DNA of 64,000 bases from Mucilaginibacter sp. L3T2-6 (GTDB taxonomy: Bacteria; Bacteroidota; Bacteroidia; Sphingobacteriales; Sphingobacteriaceae), in contig NZ_JAUMKC010000007.1 in assembly GCF_030519355.1 (NCBI RefSeq), positions 169,346-233,345 on the forward strand, in the 5' to 3' direction. Numbering within the stretch: position 1 is the stretch's first letter; each line of letters begins with the position of its first letter. Shown one piece after another: positions 1 through 8,793 of the stretch. The notes beneath the pieces are model-generated. The model did not search any database, had not been told where the DNA came from, and saw only the letters and a list, made by a program, of their open reading frames with translations. The translations under genes were made by a program, and so were the position numbers.

Positions 1-89
1 TTGTCAGGATTTAAAACGTAATTTTTAATAAAGCTGGATTTTATGTCCTGGGCAGGCAAATCATTTAAACCTAATAGCTTTTATTTTAA

Positions 90-1226
90 ATGAATAGGCG
101 AAAAACATCAATAAGTGATTTTGGGGTTACACCGCTATCTGTTGAACAAACACACCCATTTATTGAAAAGCCTTATCCGAAACAAAAAAGCTTTGTACAT
201 TTAAAAATGAAATTTTTTAAGTGGAAGGCGAGTCTTACCCAGCTGCAGTACCTTATCTGGGTTGGTGTATTTCTAATTGTTTTCTTTACCTATTTGCCTG
301 AAGATGGTATTGCCCAGGCTGCTACATTCACGGTAATTAACGGCGCATTTTATATTATCCTTATATATGGCAATATCAGTTTCCTTTTTCCCCGCTATTA
401 CGAGCGCGGACGTAAGCTGCAATATGCTATTTACACTTTCATTTTCCTGATAGGCAGCGGCATCATTCGCGGGTATCTCATCATGTATCTTGACATTCAT
501 TACTTTGCGATGAAGCCTATGCCGATGAAACCCAGCATGTTTGTATATTTTATAGTGGCAGGTTTTTTAACCTTTATGCTCAGCTTTATCTTCCGGATTG
601 CGATAGCCTATTTTGATTTGAAGCAGCAATCAGAAAAAATATTGGTCCAAAAAAGCCAGGCCGAGCTCAATTTGCTGAAATCACAGGTGCAGCCGCATTT
701 TTTGTTCAATACGCTCAATAACATTTATTATGAGGCTTATCGGGAGGCGCCAAGAACGGCTAAGCTTATCGAACGATTATCTGATATTATGCGCTATTTT
801 GTAGATGAAAGCCCTAAAGAAGAAGTTTCGCTGGCTACCGAGGTACAGTTTCTGGAAAATTACATCGCCCTCGAGAAAATCCGGATAAGGCACGAGATTG
901 AGTTGAATTTTGTAAAGGAGTGCAGCCCCGACCTTCGCCTGCCACCCATGCTGCTAATGACCTTTGTCGAAAATATTTTTAAGCATGGTATTGATAAATC
1001 GAGCAGCGACAATAAGATAGAAATCTCGCTGTTGCAGAAAGATGGCTACCTGCTGTTTGAGACACGAAACCTGGTTCATGACAAGACCGGCGCAAGCGAA
1101 CACACCGGCTTCGGTATCGAAAACCTGCGCAAACGGCTCACTTTACTGTATGGAACAAACTTCGAATTGAACGTAGGTAACCCTGGCACTTATTTTACCG
1201 CATTTTTAAAAGTACCCGTTGCATGA
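90..1226 (+). CDS. LytS-family sensor histidine kinase
   Basis: Membrane sensor kinase of the LytS/YehU type that would phosphorylate the LytTR regulator encoded next to it. About four hydrophobic segments lie between residues 52 and 172, followed by a short coiled linker. The phosphoacceptor box QPHFLFNTLNN is at 201-211, with H203 as the likely phosphorylated histidine. The ATPase part follows: an N-box near 285-300 (LLMTFVENIFKHG) and a glycine box GFGIENLRKRL at 340-350. Length (378 aa) is normal for the family. The stop overlaps the start of the next gene as ATGA, so the two are almost certainly translationally coupled. No sensory domain besides the membrane segments is visible, so the signal cannot be named. 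The 89 bases upstream show no clear TAnnTTTG promoter. Confidence 0.93.
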   Translation: MNRRKTSISDFGVTPLSVEQTHPFIEKPYPKQKSFVHLKMKFFKWKASLTQLQYLIWVGVFLIVFFTYLPEDGIAQAATFTVINGAFYIILIYGNISFLFPRYYERGRKLQYAIYTFIFLIGSGIIRGYLIMYLDIHYFAMKPMPMKPSMFVYFIVAGFLTFMLSFIFRIAIAYFDLKQQSEKILVQKSQAELNLLKSQVQPHFLFNTLNNIYYEAYREAPRTAKLIERLSDIMRYFVDESPKEEVSLATEVQFLENYIALEKIRIRHEIELNFVKECSPDLRLPPMLLMTFVENIFKHGIDKSSSDNKIEISLLQKDGYLLFETRNLVHDKTGASEHTGFGIENLRKRLTLLYGTNFELNVGNPGTYFTAFLKVPVA

Positions 1227-1933
1227 ACCTTAGTTGTATTATTATTGATGATGAACCCAACGCGGTTAACCTGCTGGAAATTTTGATAACACAAAATACC
1301 AAATGGAATTTGTTGGGAAAATGCTATGATGCGCTGGAGGCCATTGCCTTCTTAAAGGAAAATAAACCCGATTTTATTTTTCTTGATATCAACATGCCGC
1401 AGCTAAGCGGCATGGAACTGGCCGGATTGCTCTCAAAAGACACCAAGATCGTATTCACAACCGCTTATTCTGAATATGCTGCAGAAAGTTATACTTTCGA
1501 GACGATAGACTATCTGCTGAAGCCTATCACACTCAAGCGCTTCCTGGAAGCTATGCAGAAAATCGAACGATATTTCATGTTTAATCAGGCTAGTAAAACG
1601 TCTGTAGCGCCAGGCGGCAACGAGTATTTCTTTGTGAAATCCGGCAAGGTGTTACGAAAGATATTGCTGGGAGAAATACAATATTTCGAAGGGGAAAAGG
1701 AATACGTCCGCCTGGTAACCCCAAATGAACAATTGCTTATTTATCGCCGCTTAAAGGAAATTGATGAACAGCTCAGCCCGCCGTTTGTACGTGTGCACAA
1801 CTCCTACATCGTTAACACCAGGCAAATCATTAAAATACAGGATAATCATATTTATATCGGGGCTAAACATATCCCCATCAGCGAAAAGTTTAAGGATAAA
1901 TTTATGGCGGTAATAAGCCAGCGTATTTTTTGA
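1223..1933 (+). CDS. LytTR-family response regulator
   Basis: Two-domain transcription regulator. The receiver domain (about 1-120) has the acidic pair D9/D10, the phosphoacceptor D55 in FLDINMP, T80 and K100. A LytTR DNA-binding domain occupies about 135-235 (for example QYFEGEKEYVRL and VRVHNSYIVN). It is the partner of the preceding kinase, sharing an ATGA overlap. LytTR proteins bind direct repeats upstream of cell-envelope or export genes; the target here is unknown. The next gene, a permease, is convergent, so it is not in the same operon. Length 236 aa is typical. Confidence 0.93.
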   Translation: MNLSCIIIDDEPNAVNLLEILITQNTKWNLLGKCYDALEAIAFLKENKPDFIFLDINMPQLSGMELAGLLSKDTKIVFTTAYSEYAAESYTFETIDYLLKPITLKRFLEAMQKIERYFMFNQASKTSVAPGGNEYFFVKSGKVLRKILLGEIQYFEGEKEYVRLVTPNEQLLIYRRLKEIDEQLSPPFVRVHNSYIVNTRQIIKIQDNHIYIGAKHIPISEKFKDKFMAVISQRIF

Positions 1934-1990
1934 TTCACCGATTTTTTCCGGCAACTGCCTGCTGCCAACTTAAAACTGCTAATTTTTCTA

Positions 1991-4432
1991 TTATTCCGTT
2001 CTCAAACTATCTGCCGGGTTGGCCCTTGCCGCTTTGATGGTCTTAAAGGCGATGGTGGAGAGACCGGTGACCACACCCGCTAACAAAGCGATGGCAAATA
2101 TCCACCAGCTGATTGCAATGCGATAAGGAAAATCCTGCAACCAGTTATTCATTAAATACCAGGCAAGCGGCAACGCGATGATATTGGCTATTAGCAATAA
2201 TTTAAAGTACTGTTTCGCAAACAGCGATACTATGCCCGCAACACTTGCGCCGATCACCTTGCGGATGCCAATTTCTTTTTCCTTTTGAGCGACCGAATAG
2301 GTTATCAATCCCAATAAGCCAAGGCATGATATGAATATTGCTATTACCGCAAAAGAGCCCACCATTTGCTGCTGGCGTGTATCCTGATCATAATCCGACT
2401 GAAACATGGCATCCAAAAATCCAAAGCTAAATGGAGTATCGGGATTTAATTCCTTCCAGTTCTTTTGGGCATATTGTACTGCATCCTTAACCCTGCTACC
2501 GTCAATCTTAGCTATAATTGTCGTACAGCGCAGCGGGTTTACGTTCATAACGGCGCAGGCTCCAATGGTAGCATGCAACGAAAAGTAGTGGTAATTTTTC
2601 AGCACACCTGCTATCTTATATTTATAAATAACACCATTATGCAGATGCGATACAAATTTGCCCGGAGCAGTATCAGGATCGAGGCCGAGTTGTTTTGCAG
2701 CTTCCTCATTCAATAATACTTCGTTGCCGAAATCATGCAATTCGGGATCCTCCTGCATATCGGTATTGGTAAAGACCTGCGGGCTAAAATTGCCGCCTGA
2801 AACAAATTTTAGTCCGAGTGTATTTACATAGTTTTCATCAGCAAAATCAAAGAACACTATCTGCTTGTCGTTTATAGTCTTGCCTGATGCATATAAATTC
2901 ATGTCGCCCGATACCAGCGGGGCAGTCGCTGCAGTTACCGACTTAAAAATACCGTTATTTTTGAGCCTGCCAGCCAGGATTGTGCTGTTATGCATCGCCT
3001 GTTCCCCGGTAAGATTAAGTACCAATTGCTGTTCCTGGTCGAAGCCAGGTTTGGAATTGATCATAAAATGCAGCTGGCGCCAGATGACAATGGTCGCAAA
3101 AACCAGGCAGGTTGAAATGATGAATTGCGATACAATCAGCACTTTCCTCACACTAAACACACCCATCGAATCAGCAACTTTGCCTTTCAGCACTTTCACC
3201 GGCTTAAACGCCGAGAGGTAAAATGCAGGATACAAGCCGGTAACCAGCCCCGTTACCATCGCAATTAAGGTAAGCCATAAAGCCAGGTTGCTGTTCTCAT
3301 CAGCAAAGAATGATAGTTGTTGGTTGGTAAGGTTATTGAACACTGGCAAGGCTAATAATGCCAGGCCCGCCGCAACCACCAGCGCGCAAAAACTGAGGGC
3401 TATTGTTTCTGCCAGGAACTGATAGCGGATAGCGGCTTTAGCCGCACCCATTACACGACGCACGCCAACTTCGCGGGCACGGCTCAAGGCCTGCGCGGTT
3501 GCCAAGTTCATATAATTTATGCAGCCCAGTACCAGTATAATCAGCGCAATACACCCTAGTAGGTAAAGGTATTTAATGTTGCCCTGCTTGTAAGCCAGGT
3601 AGTCCTGGTATTCCCCTGAATGCAGATGAATATCATTCAACGGCTGCAGGCCGTTGGTAATAACGTCGTTATGCTCCTTCATTTCAGCCGCGGCGTGGCG
3701 TTTCAAATACGCGTTCAGCTTTATAGTTAAGATTCGCGGGTCGGTGCCATGTTTCGCCTTAATGTAGGTATAAAAATTATCATTTACCACCCAACTATTA
3801 TTCCTGGCCATTAAATCACGAATGTAATCGCTGTTGTTAGATGCGAAGAAATCCGCTTTGATGTGGTTCAGAAAATCTTCTTTAAACACGCCGGTTATGG
3901 TATAGATTGCCGGCCCTGCCTTTACAGTTTTACCTATAGGCGATTCCCCCTTAAATAACTTAGCAGCTAGCGACTGGGAAAGCACGATCGTATTTGGAGC
4001 CGCGAAAGCTGTTGTTCGGTTGCCCTGTGCGAAGTGGAATGACAGCACCTCAAAAAACTGCGGGTCCACCCAATAGCCGGAGTCTTGAATGTATGGCGTA
4101 CCGGGGTCTGCACCCTGCACCTGCACGATAACCGAACCATTGGTAGGATCCATGCGGGTTACCTGGTCAATTTCAGGAATTTCACCTTTAAGATATTTGG
4201 CGTAAGGAAGTCCAACGGTTGGCGCTTTGCTGTCGCCCTTGAAGGTGGAGGTAATGCGGTAAATATCATCGCGGTTATCAAATCCCTTGTCAAAGCTTAA
4301 TTCATGCTGCCAATATAAAAACACCAGAGCACAGCAGGTTAACCCGATAGCCAGGCTAAAAATATTAATGGCCGTTGATGTTTTGCGTTTCCACAAGTTA
4401 CGAACGGCAAGCTTTAAGTAGGTTTTGAACAT
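1991..4432 (-). CDS. FtsX/MacB-like ABC transporter permease without ATPase
   Basis: Large inner-membrane protein of the MacB_PCD-FtsX-MacB_PCD-FtsX type that is abundant in Bacteroidota. I place the start at 4432 (MFKTYLKLAVRNL, 813 aa), the usual beginning of this family; an in-frame ATG lies four codons upstream at 4444. The first membrane segment is near residues 17-38, a periplasmic domain follows to about 285, then three membrane segments with the FtsX motif AREVGVRRVMGA, a second periplasmic domain, and a C-terminal FtsX unit with EKEIGIRKVIGA. No ATPase gene is adjacent, so it either uses a distant ATPase or works as a sensor or scaffold. It resembles the C-terminal two thirds of the fused protein at 60275-63916. 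Substrate unknown. Confidence 0.88.
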   Translation of the reverse strand: MFKTYLKLAVRNLWKRKTSTAINIFSLAIGLTCCALVFLYWQHELSFDKGFDNRDDIYRITSTFKGDSKAPTVGLPYAKYLKGEIPEIDQVTRMDPTNGSVIVQVQGADPGTPYIQDSGYWVDPQFFEVLSFHFAQGNRTTAFAAPNTIVLSQSLAAKLFKGESPIGKTVKAGPAIYTITGVFKEDFLNHIKADFFASNNSDYIRDLMARNNSWVVNDNFYTYIKAKHGTDPRILTIKLNAYLKRHAAAEMKEHNDVITNGLQPLNDIHLHSGEYQDYLAYKQGNIKYLYLLGCIALIILVLGCINYMNLATAQALSRAREVGVRRVMGAAKAAIRYQFLAETIALSFCALVVAAGLALLALPVFNNLTNQQLSFFADENSNLALWLTLIAMVTGLVTGLYPAFYLSAFKPVKVLKGKVADSMGVFSVRKVLIVSQFIISTCLVFATIVIWRQLHFMINSKPGFDQEQQLVLNLTGEQAMHNSTILAGRLKNNGIFKSVTAATAPLVSGDMNLYASGKTINDKQIVFFDFADENYVNTLGLKFVSGGNFSPQVFTNTDMQEDPELHDFGNEVLLNEEAAKQLGLDPDTAPGKFVSHLHNGVIYKYKIAGVLKNYHYFSLHATIGACAVMNVNPLRCTTIIAKIDGSRVKDAVQYAQKNWKELNPDTPFSFGFLDAMFQSDYDQDTRQQQMVGSFAVIAIFISCLGLLGLITYSVAQKEKEIGIRKVIGASVAGIVSLFAKQYFKLLLIANIIALPLAWYLMNNWLQDFPYRIAISWWIFAIALLAGVVTGLSTIAFKTIKAARANPADSLRTE

Positions 4433-4849
4433 AATTGAATGCACTTATTTCACCAATCGTATGAGCGCGAACTCAATGCCTCAGATTACGCGAATGGATA
4501 ACGGTGTATATCAAAAATAACTGCGTGGAGAATAGGTTGTATGCCAGGTTATTCAGTTTAACAAATTTTAACGGGCGAAATGTTAATTAACGTTTATTGA
4601 TAATTAAGCGGGTGGCCCGAGAGTTATCCTGAATGTTTGTGAAAAATCTTATCAGAAATGAGACGCTCAGGAAACATCATTTATCATGATGAAGGGGTCA
4701 GAGAGACTAATAAAGCGATAAACTGGCTACATTGCTGAAGGCACAAAACATTTTTACTTCTCCAAATAGATCACAGAACTTCTGGTGCATTGATATCTAT
4801 CAACACGAGGCGCGAAAAAGCCGCGATTTAAACACTACCGCAAAGCTGC
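4433..4849. other. Intergenic region, no gene found
   Basis: About 417 bases between the permease start and the end of the gene to its right. No open frame with coding character is seen. A possible minus-strand -7 box lies at 4512-4519. A short inverted repeat, catcat/atgatg, lies around 4673-4692, too weak to interpret. Confidence 0.6.
4512..4519 (-). promoter_or_regulatory. Possible -7 promoter box for the FtsX permease
   Basis: Reads TATTTTTG on the minus strand, fitting the Bacteroidota -7 consensus TAnnTTTG. No good TTTG box lies 19 bases upstream, so the call rests on one element. It would give a leader of roughly 70 bases. Confidence 0.3.
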
Positions 4850-5596
4850 TTAAAACCTTGAATTGCCGTTAACAACGCGAGCTTCAAGCGCCAGCTCATG
4901 TACAAACAATTCTTTTACTTTATCAGCAATCTCGGCTCTGTTTACCGTAGCGGCGTTGCGGCGGCAGTTCAAATAATGCTCCCGGGCGATTTTCTCTGCC
5001 AGATCGCCAATGGTTTTTACCGGCATCTCTTTACCGAATTTGCCTGCCAGTATCAGTCCTGCGACGGCTAATACCGCCCCAATGCCGCCAACAGCGGGCA
5101 AAAAGTACAGGCATGCAAGGGATGCCCCTAAAAGCACAGAGAAAGTGAATATTACAATACCTTTGGGTTTGAGCAGGTTCATTTTAAAACCGAGCTCTTT
5201 TTCAACCTCGGCAATAACCTGCAGGCGGGTATCGCTTGGGAAAATGTTACAGAGTTTTGTTTGAGGCTTTACCAGGGTTTTGTCAATACCCACGGTGTTG
5301 TTGATGGCGTGGCGAAGCATATAAAAGGCATGTTGGGTTGTACAGCCTTCGCCGTTTCTTTGTTTTACCTTCTTTTGTACAACATCACACAGCTGCCCGA
5401 ACATTTTAACATGCTTAAGGTCTTCCTTTTCAAACCTTATATTAAACGATGTTTCAATCTTCAGCAGCACATCCCCAATATCATCCGGATCAATATCTTT
5501 TAAATCAATTACCGGATTGTCATTCTTAAAACTAATTTTCAAAGCAAAACACACTAAGTTAAACCATAGCGTGCCGGTACCATAAAGCACCCGCAC
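4850..5596 (-). CDS. Membrane protein with two acyl-carrier-protein-like segments
   Basis: Unrecognised 248-aa protein. Residues about 28-75 resemble an acyl carrier protein helix bundle (DDIGDVLLKIETSFNIRF, then MFGQLCDVVQKKV), but the phosphopantetheine serine of the DSL motif is absent. Residues about 115-215 resemble a second such unit (DTRLQVIAEVEKELGF ... KTIGDLAEKIA) interrupted by two hydrophobic segments at about 147-190. The C-terminus is charged. The similarity is my reading of the sequence pattern, not a profile match. The ATG start gives a hydrophobic N-terminus; a TTG at 5542 (LKISFKND) would remove it and may be the true start. It lies 26 bases after carB on the same strand, so co-transcription is possible. 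No function can be assigned. Confidence 0.6.
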   Translation of the reverse strand: MRVLYGTGTLWFNLVCFALKISFKNDNPVIDLKDIDPDDIGDVLLKIETSFNIRFEKEDLKHVKMFGQLCDVVQKKVKQRNGEGCTTQHAFYMLRHAINNTVGIDKTLVKPQTKLCNIFPSDTRLQVIAEVEKELGFKMNLLKPKGIVIFTFSVLLGASLACLYFLPAVGGIGAVLAVAGLILAGKFGKEMPVKTIGDLAEKIAREHYLNCRRNAATVNRAEIADKVKELFVHELALEARVVNGNSRF

Positions 5597-5622
5597 GCTT
5601 CAATTTCTGATAGCCAAAACCG

Positions 5623-8439
5623 CTATCTGCTTAAGTACATTGATTTTTCTTTATACAAGGCCCTGAAATATGGATCCTGCAGGTTTGGAATAAAGCGGAT
5701 AGCTTCGCCGGTAGATTTCATCTCAGGACCAAGCTCCTTATTTACTTCAGGGAATTTATCAAAACTGAACACAGGTTCTTTGATGGCATAGCCCCAAAGC
5801 TTGCGCTCTATAGTAAAGTCTTTTAATTTATTAACGCCCAACATCACTTTTGCCGCAATGTTGATATAAGGCACATCGTAAGCCTTGGCGATGAACGGTA
5901 CCGTACGTGAGGCGCGGGGATTAGCCTCTATCACATACACCTTATCATCTTTTATCGCAAACTGGATATTCAGCAGGCCGCGCACATTAAGGGCATTAGC
6001 AATTTTAGCTGTATATTCTTCCATCTGCTGGATAGCACTGTCAGATAAATCGAAAGGGGGCAATACCGAATAGGAGTCGCCTGAGTGGATACCAGCCGGC
6101 TCTATGTGCTCCATCATACCGATGATGTGCACATCTTCCCCATCGCTGATAGAATCTGTCTCAGCTTCTGCTGCGCGGTCAAGAAAGTGGTCGATCAATA
6201 CACGGTTGCCAGGCAGATTTTTCAGCAGGCTAACTACCGCTTTCTCCAGGTCTTCATCATTAATAACAATGCTCATACCCTGGCCACCCAATACGTAACT
6301 TGGACGAACCAGAACAGGGTATCCAACTTCGTGTGCAACCTCAAGTGCTTCTTCAGCGCTTTCGGCAACACCGTATTTAGGGTATGGAATATTAAGGTCT
6401 TTTAACAAATCGCTGAAACGGCCGCGATCTTCGGCAACGTCCATGTCATTAAATGAGGTTCCGATAATTCTGATGCCATGCTGATGCATCTTTTCAGCCA
6501 TTTTCAAGGCAGTTTGACCGCCAAGCTGAACAATTACCCCGTAAGGTTTTTCCAGTTCAATAATTTCACGAACATGCTCCCAGTAAACCGGCTCAAAATA
6601 AAGCTTATCGGCCATATTGAAGTCGGTCGACACCGTTTCCGGGTTACAGTTAATCATGATCGCTTCAAAACCACTTTCCTTGGCAGCAAGCAGGCCATGT
6701 ACGCAGCTATAGTCAAATTCTATGCCCTGGCCTATACGGTTAGGACCGGAGCCAAGCACAATGATCTTCTTTTTATCAGATACTACCGATTCGTTCTCAC
6801 CCTCATAGGTTGAATAGTAGTAAGGTGTTTTAGCAGGGAATTCAGCTGCACAAGTATCCACCATTTTATACACGCGGTTAATTCCCAGGGCTTTGCGGCG
6901 CTGATAAACATCCTCTTCGGTAACGTTGCCTAAGATGTAAGCAATTTGGGTATCCGAGAATCCTTTTTGTTTAAGCGTGAAAAAGAAATCTTCGGGAATA
7001 TTATTCAGCGAATAGCGGCGAAGCTCATTCTCCAGGTTTACCACATCGGCAATCTGGTTCAGGAACCAGCGGTCAATCTTGGTTACTTTACGTACCGACT
7101 CTATAGGCACCCCTAAGCTAAGCGCATCGTATATATGGAACAGCCTATCCCAGCTTGGGTGTTCCAGGCTGTACATAATCTCTTCCAGGTTGCGGCTCTG
7201 GCGGCCATCGGCGCCAAGGCCGGCACGGTTGATCTCCAGGCTCTGGCAGGCTTTCTGTAAGGCTTCAATAAAGCTGCGGCCTATGCCCATCACCTCGCCT
7301 ACCGACTTCATCTGCAGGCCAAGCTGGCGGTTCGCGCCTTTAAACTTATCAAAGTTCCAGCGCGGTATTTTTACAATCACATAATCCAGCGTGGGCTCAA
7401 AGTAAGCCGAAGTAGTTTTAGTGATCTGGTTTTCAATTTCATCAAGGTTATAGCCTATAGCCAGCTTTGCAGCAATTTTAGCGATAGGGTAGCCGGTGGC
7501 TTTCGATGCCAGCGCCGAAGAACGCGACACGCGCGGGTTAATTTCGATAGCGATGATTTCCTCATCGGCAGGATTTACCGAGAATTGTACGTTACAGCCG
7601 CCGGCAAACTTACCGATGGCACGCATCATTTTAATTGCCTGGTTACGCATCGACTGATAGCAGCGGTCACTTAGGGTCATGGCGGGGGCCACGGTTATTG
7701 AGTCGCCGGTATGGATGCCCATCGGGTCGAAGTTCTCGATTGAGCAAATGATGATCACATTATCGTTACCATCCCGCAAAAGTTCCAGCTCGTATTCTTT
7801 CCAGCCCAAAACAGCCTGCTCCACCAGTACTTCATGGGTTGGCGATGCCTGCAGACCACGGCTTAATGCAGCATCAAATTCTTCTTTTCTGTGTACAAAG
7901 CCCGCACCTTTTCCGCCGAGGGTATAGCTCGGGCGGATAACCAGCGGAAAGCCGATTTCCTGAGCGGCTTCTTTTCCTTCCAGAAACGAGTTTGCAATTT
8001 TTGACTTCGCCACACCTACGCCGATGTCTACCATCAACTGCCGGAAAGCCTCGCGGTTTTCGGTCTTTTCGATCGCAGCGATATCAACACCTATAACCTT
8101 CACATCATATTTTTCCCATAGTCCGCGCTCCGAAGCCTCAATACACAGGTTCAGGGCGGTTTGACCGCCCATAGTAGGCAGTACAGCATCAATTTGCTGT
8201 TCCTGTAAAATTTTCTCGATACTCTCGCAGGTTAATGGCAGCAGGTACACATGGTCGGCAATAACTTTATCCGTCATGATGGTAGCCGGATTGCTGTTAA
8301 TGATGGATACGGTAATGCCTTCATCCTTTAAAGATAGTGCGGCTTGTGAACCGGCATAATCAAACTCGCAGGCCTGACCGATAATAATAGGACCTGAACC
8401 AATAATTAAGATGGATTTAATGGAGGTGTCTTTGGGCAT
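5623..8439 (-). CDS. carB: Carbamoyl-phosphate synthase large subunit, short form
   Basis: Makes carbamoyl phosphate from bicarbonate, two ATP and ammonia passed on by the glutaminase subunit CarA, feeding pyrimidine and arginine synthesis. The two homologous ATP-grasp halves are both present: residues about 1-400 (SGPIIIGQACEFDYAG, PSYTLGGKGAG) and about 553-938 (SGPNRIGQGIEFDYSC, PSYVLGGQGM), joined by the oligomerisation region. The protein ends at 938 aa, whereas the E. coli enzyme has about 1073; the missing part is the C-terminal MGS-like domain that binds UMP, IMP and ornithine. The reading frame closes cleanly with no remnant of that domain downstream, so this looks like a genuine short form rather than a truncation. 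carA is not in the window. Confidence 0.97.
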   Translation of the reverse strand: MPKDTSIKSILIIGSGPIIIGQACEFDYAGSQAALSLKDEGITVSIINSNPATIMTDKVIADHVYLLPLTCESIEKILQEQQIDAVLPTMGGQTALNLCIEASERGLWEKYDVKVIGVDIAAIEKTENREAFRQLMVDIGVGVAKSKIANSFLEGKEAAQEIGFPLVIRPSYTLGGKGAGFVHRKEEFDAALSRGLQASPTHEVLVEQAVLGWKEYELELLRDGNDNVIIICSIENFDPMGIHTGDSITVAPAMTLSDRCYQSMRNQAIKMMRAIGKFAGGCNVQFSVNPADEEIIAIEINPRVSRSSALASKATGYPIAKIAAKLAIGYNLDEIENQITKTTSAYFEPTLDYVIVKIPRWNFDKFKGANRQLGLQMKSVGEVMGIGRSFIEALQKACQSLEINRAGLGADGRQSRNLEEIMYSLEHPSWDRLFHIYDALSLGVPIESVRKVTKIDRWFLNQIADVVNLENELRRYSLNNIPEDFFFTLKQKGFSDTQIAYILGNVTEEDVYQRRKALGINRVYKMVDTCAAEFPAKTPYYYSTYEGENESVVSDKKKIIVLGSGPNRIGQGIEFDYSCVHGLLAAKESGFEAIMINCNPETVSTDFNMADKLYFEPVYWEHVREIIELEKPYGVIVQLGGQTALKMAEKMHQHGIRIIGTSFNDMDVAEDRGRFSDLLKDLNIPYPKYGVAESAEEALEVAHEVGYPVLVRPSYVLGGQGMSIVINDEDLEKAVVSLLKNLPGNRVLIDHFLDRAAEAETDSISDGEDVHIIGMMEHIEPAGIHSGDSYSVLPPFDLSDSAIQQMEEYTAKIANALNVRGLLNIQFAIKDDKVYVIEANPRASRTVPFIAKAYDVPYINIAAKVMLGVNKLKDFTIERKLWGYAIKEPVFSFDKFPEVNKELGPEMKSTGEAIRFIPNLQDPYFRALYKEKSMYLSR

Positions 8440-8545
8440 GTTCTTATTAAAGAAGATATTTTGCCTTTTGCGCGGGATGCCAACCTAAAATTTCCGGGAT
8501 TGTGGTTGCGTGCATTCCGAATTCCGGTATCTTCTTGTCGGGGTG

Positions 8546-8553
8546 CAAAGATA
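8546..8553 (-). promoter_or_regulatory. -7 promoter box of carB
   Basis: TATCTTTG on the minus strand, identical to the -7 box of the rplM promoter in this window. The upstream -33 position has only a partial match. The predicted transcript starts near 8539 and has a leader of about 100 bases, long enough for regulation, although no known riboswitch was recognised. Confidence 0.5.
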
Positions 8554-8728
8554 CAGTTTGTAAAGGATTTACCATTAAATTTTTTGAATTAGTTTAGCAG
8601 GCCCTAAAAGTAAGCGAAGGCTGGAGGTTTGGAAGAAAAAACATTTTATGCTGCTTACAACATGAAGGCATTACCGCTTTCCGGGCTGCTAAGCTAAAAT
8701 CCTGCTATCACCTGCAAAAAATCATTCA

Positions 8729-8756
8729 TTGTATTAATATAATCCCGGTAAATTTG
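8729..8756 (+). promoter_or_regulatory. Promoter of the GH127-family gene
   Basis: TTG at 8729-8731, then 17 bases, then TAAATTTG at 8749-8756, matching the Bacteroidota -33/-7 pattern apart from a slightly short spacer. The start of transcription near 8763 leaves about 30 bases before the ATG at 8794, which supports that ATG over an upstream TTG at 8770. Confidence 0.5.
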
Positions 8757-8793
8757 AATTTCGCTTTATTTGTATAATCAACACTTATATCCT

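Larger units (their letters stand above)
8440..8793. other. Divergent promoter region between carB and the GH127 gene
   Basis: About 354 bases without a gene. It holds a minus-strand -7 box for carB and a plus-strand promoter for the glycosidase, listed separately. Nothing else was recognised; the carB leader would be about 100 bases. Confidence 0.7.

Noticed and set aside
4673..4692. Inverted repeat catcat/atgatg as a terminator or operator
   Set aside because: Only six paired bases and no T-run or neighbouring gene end.
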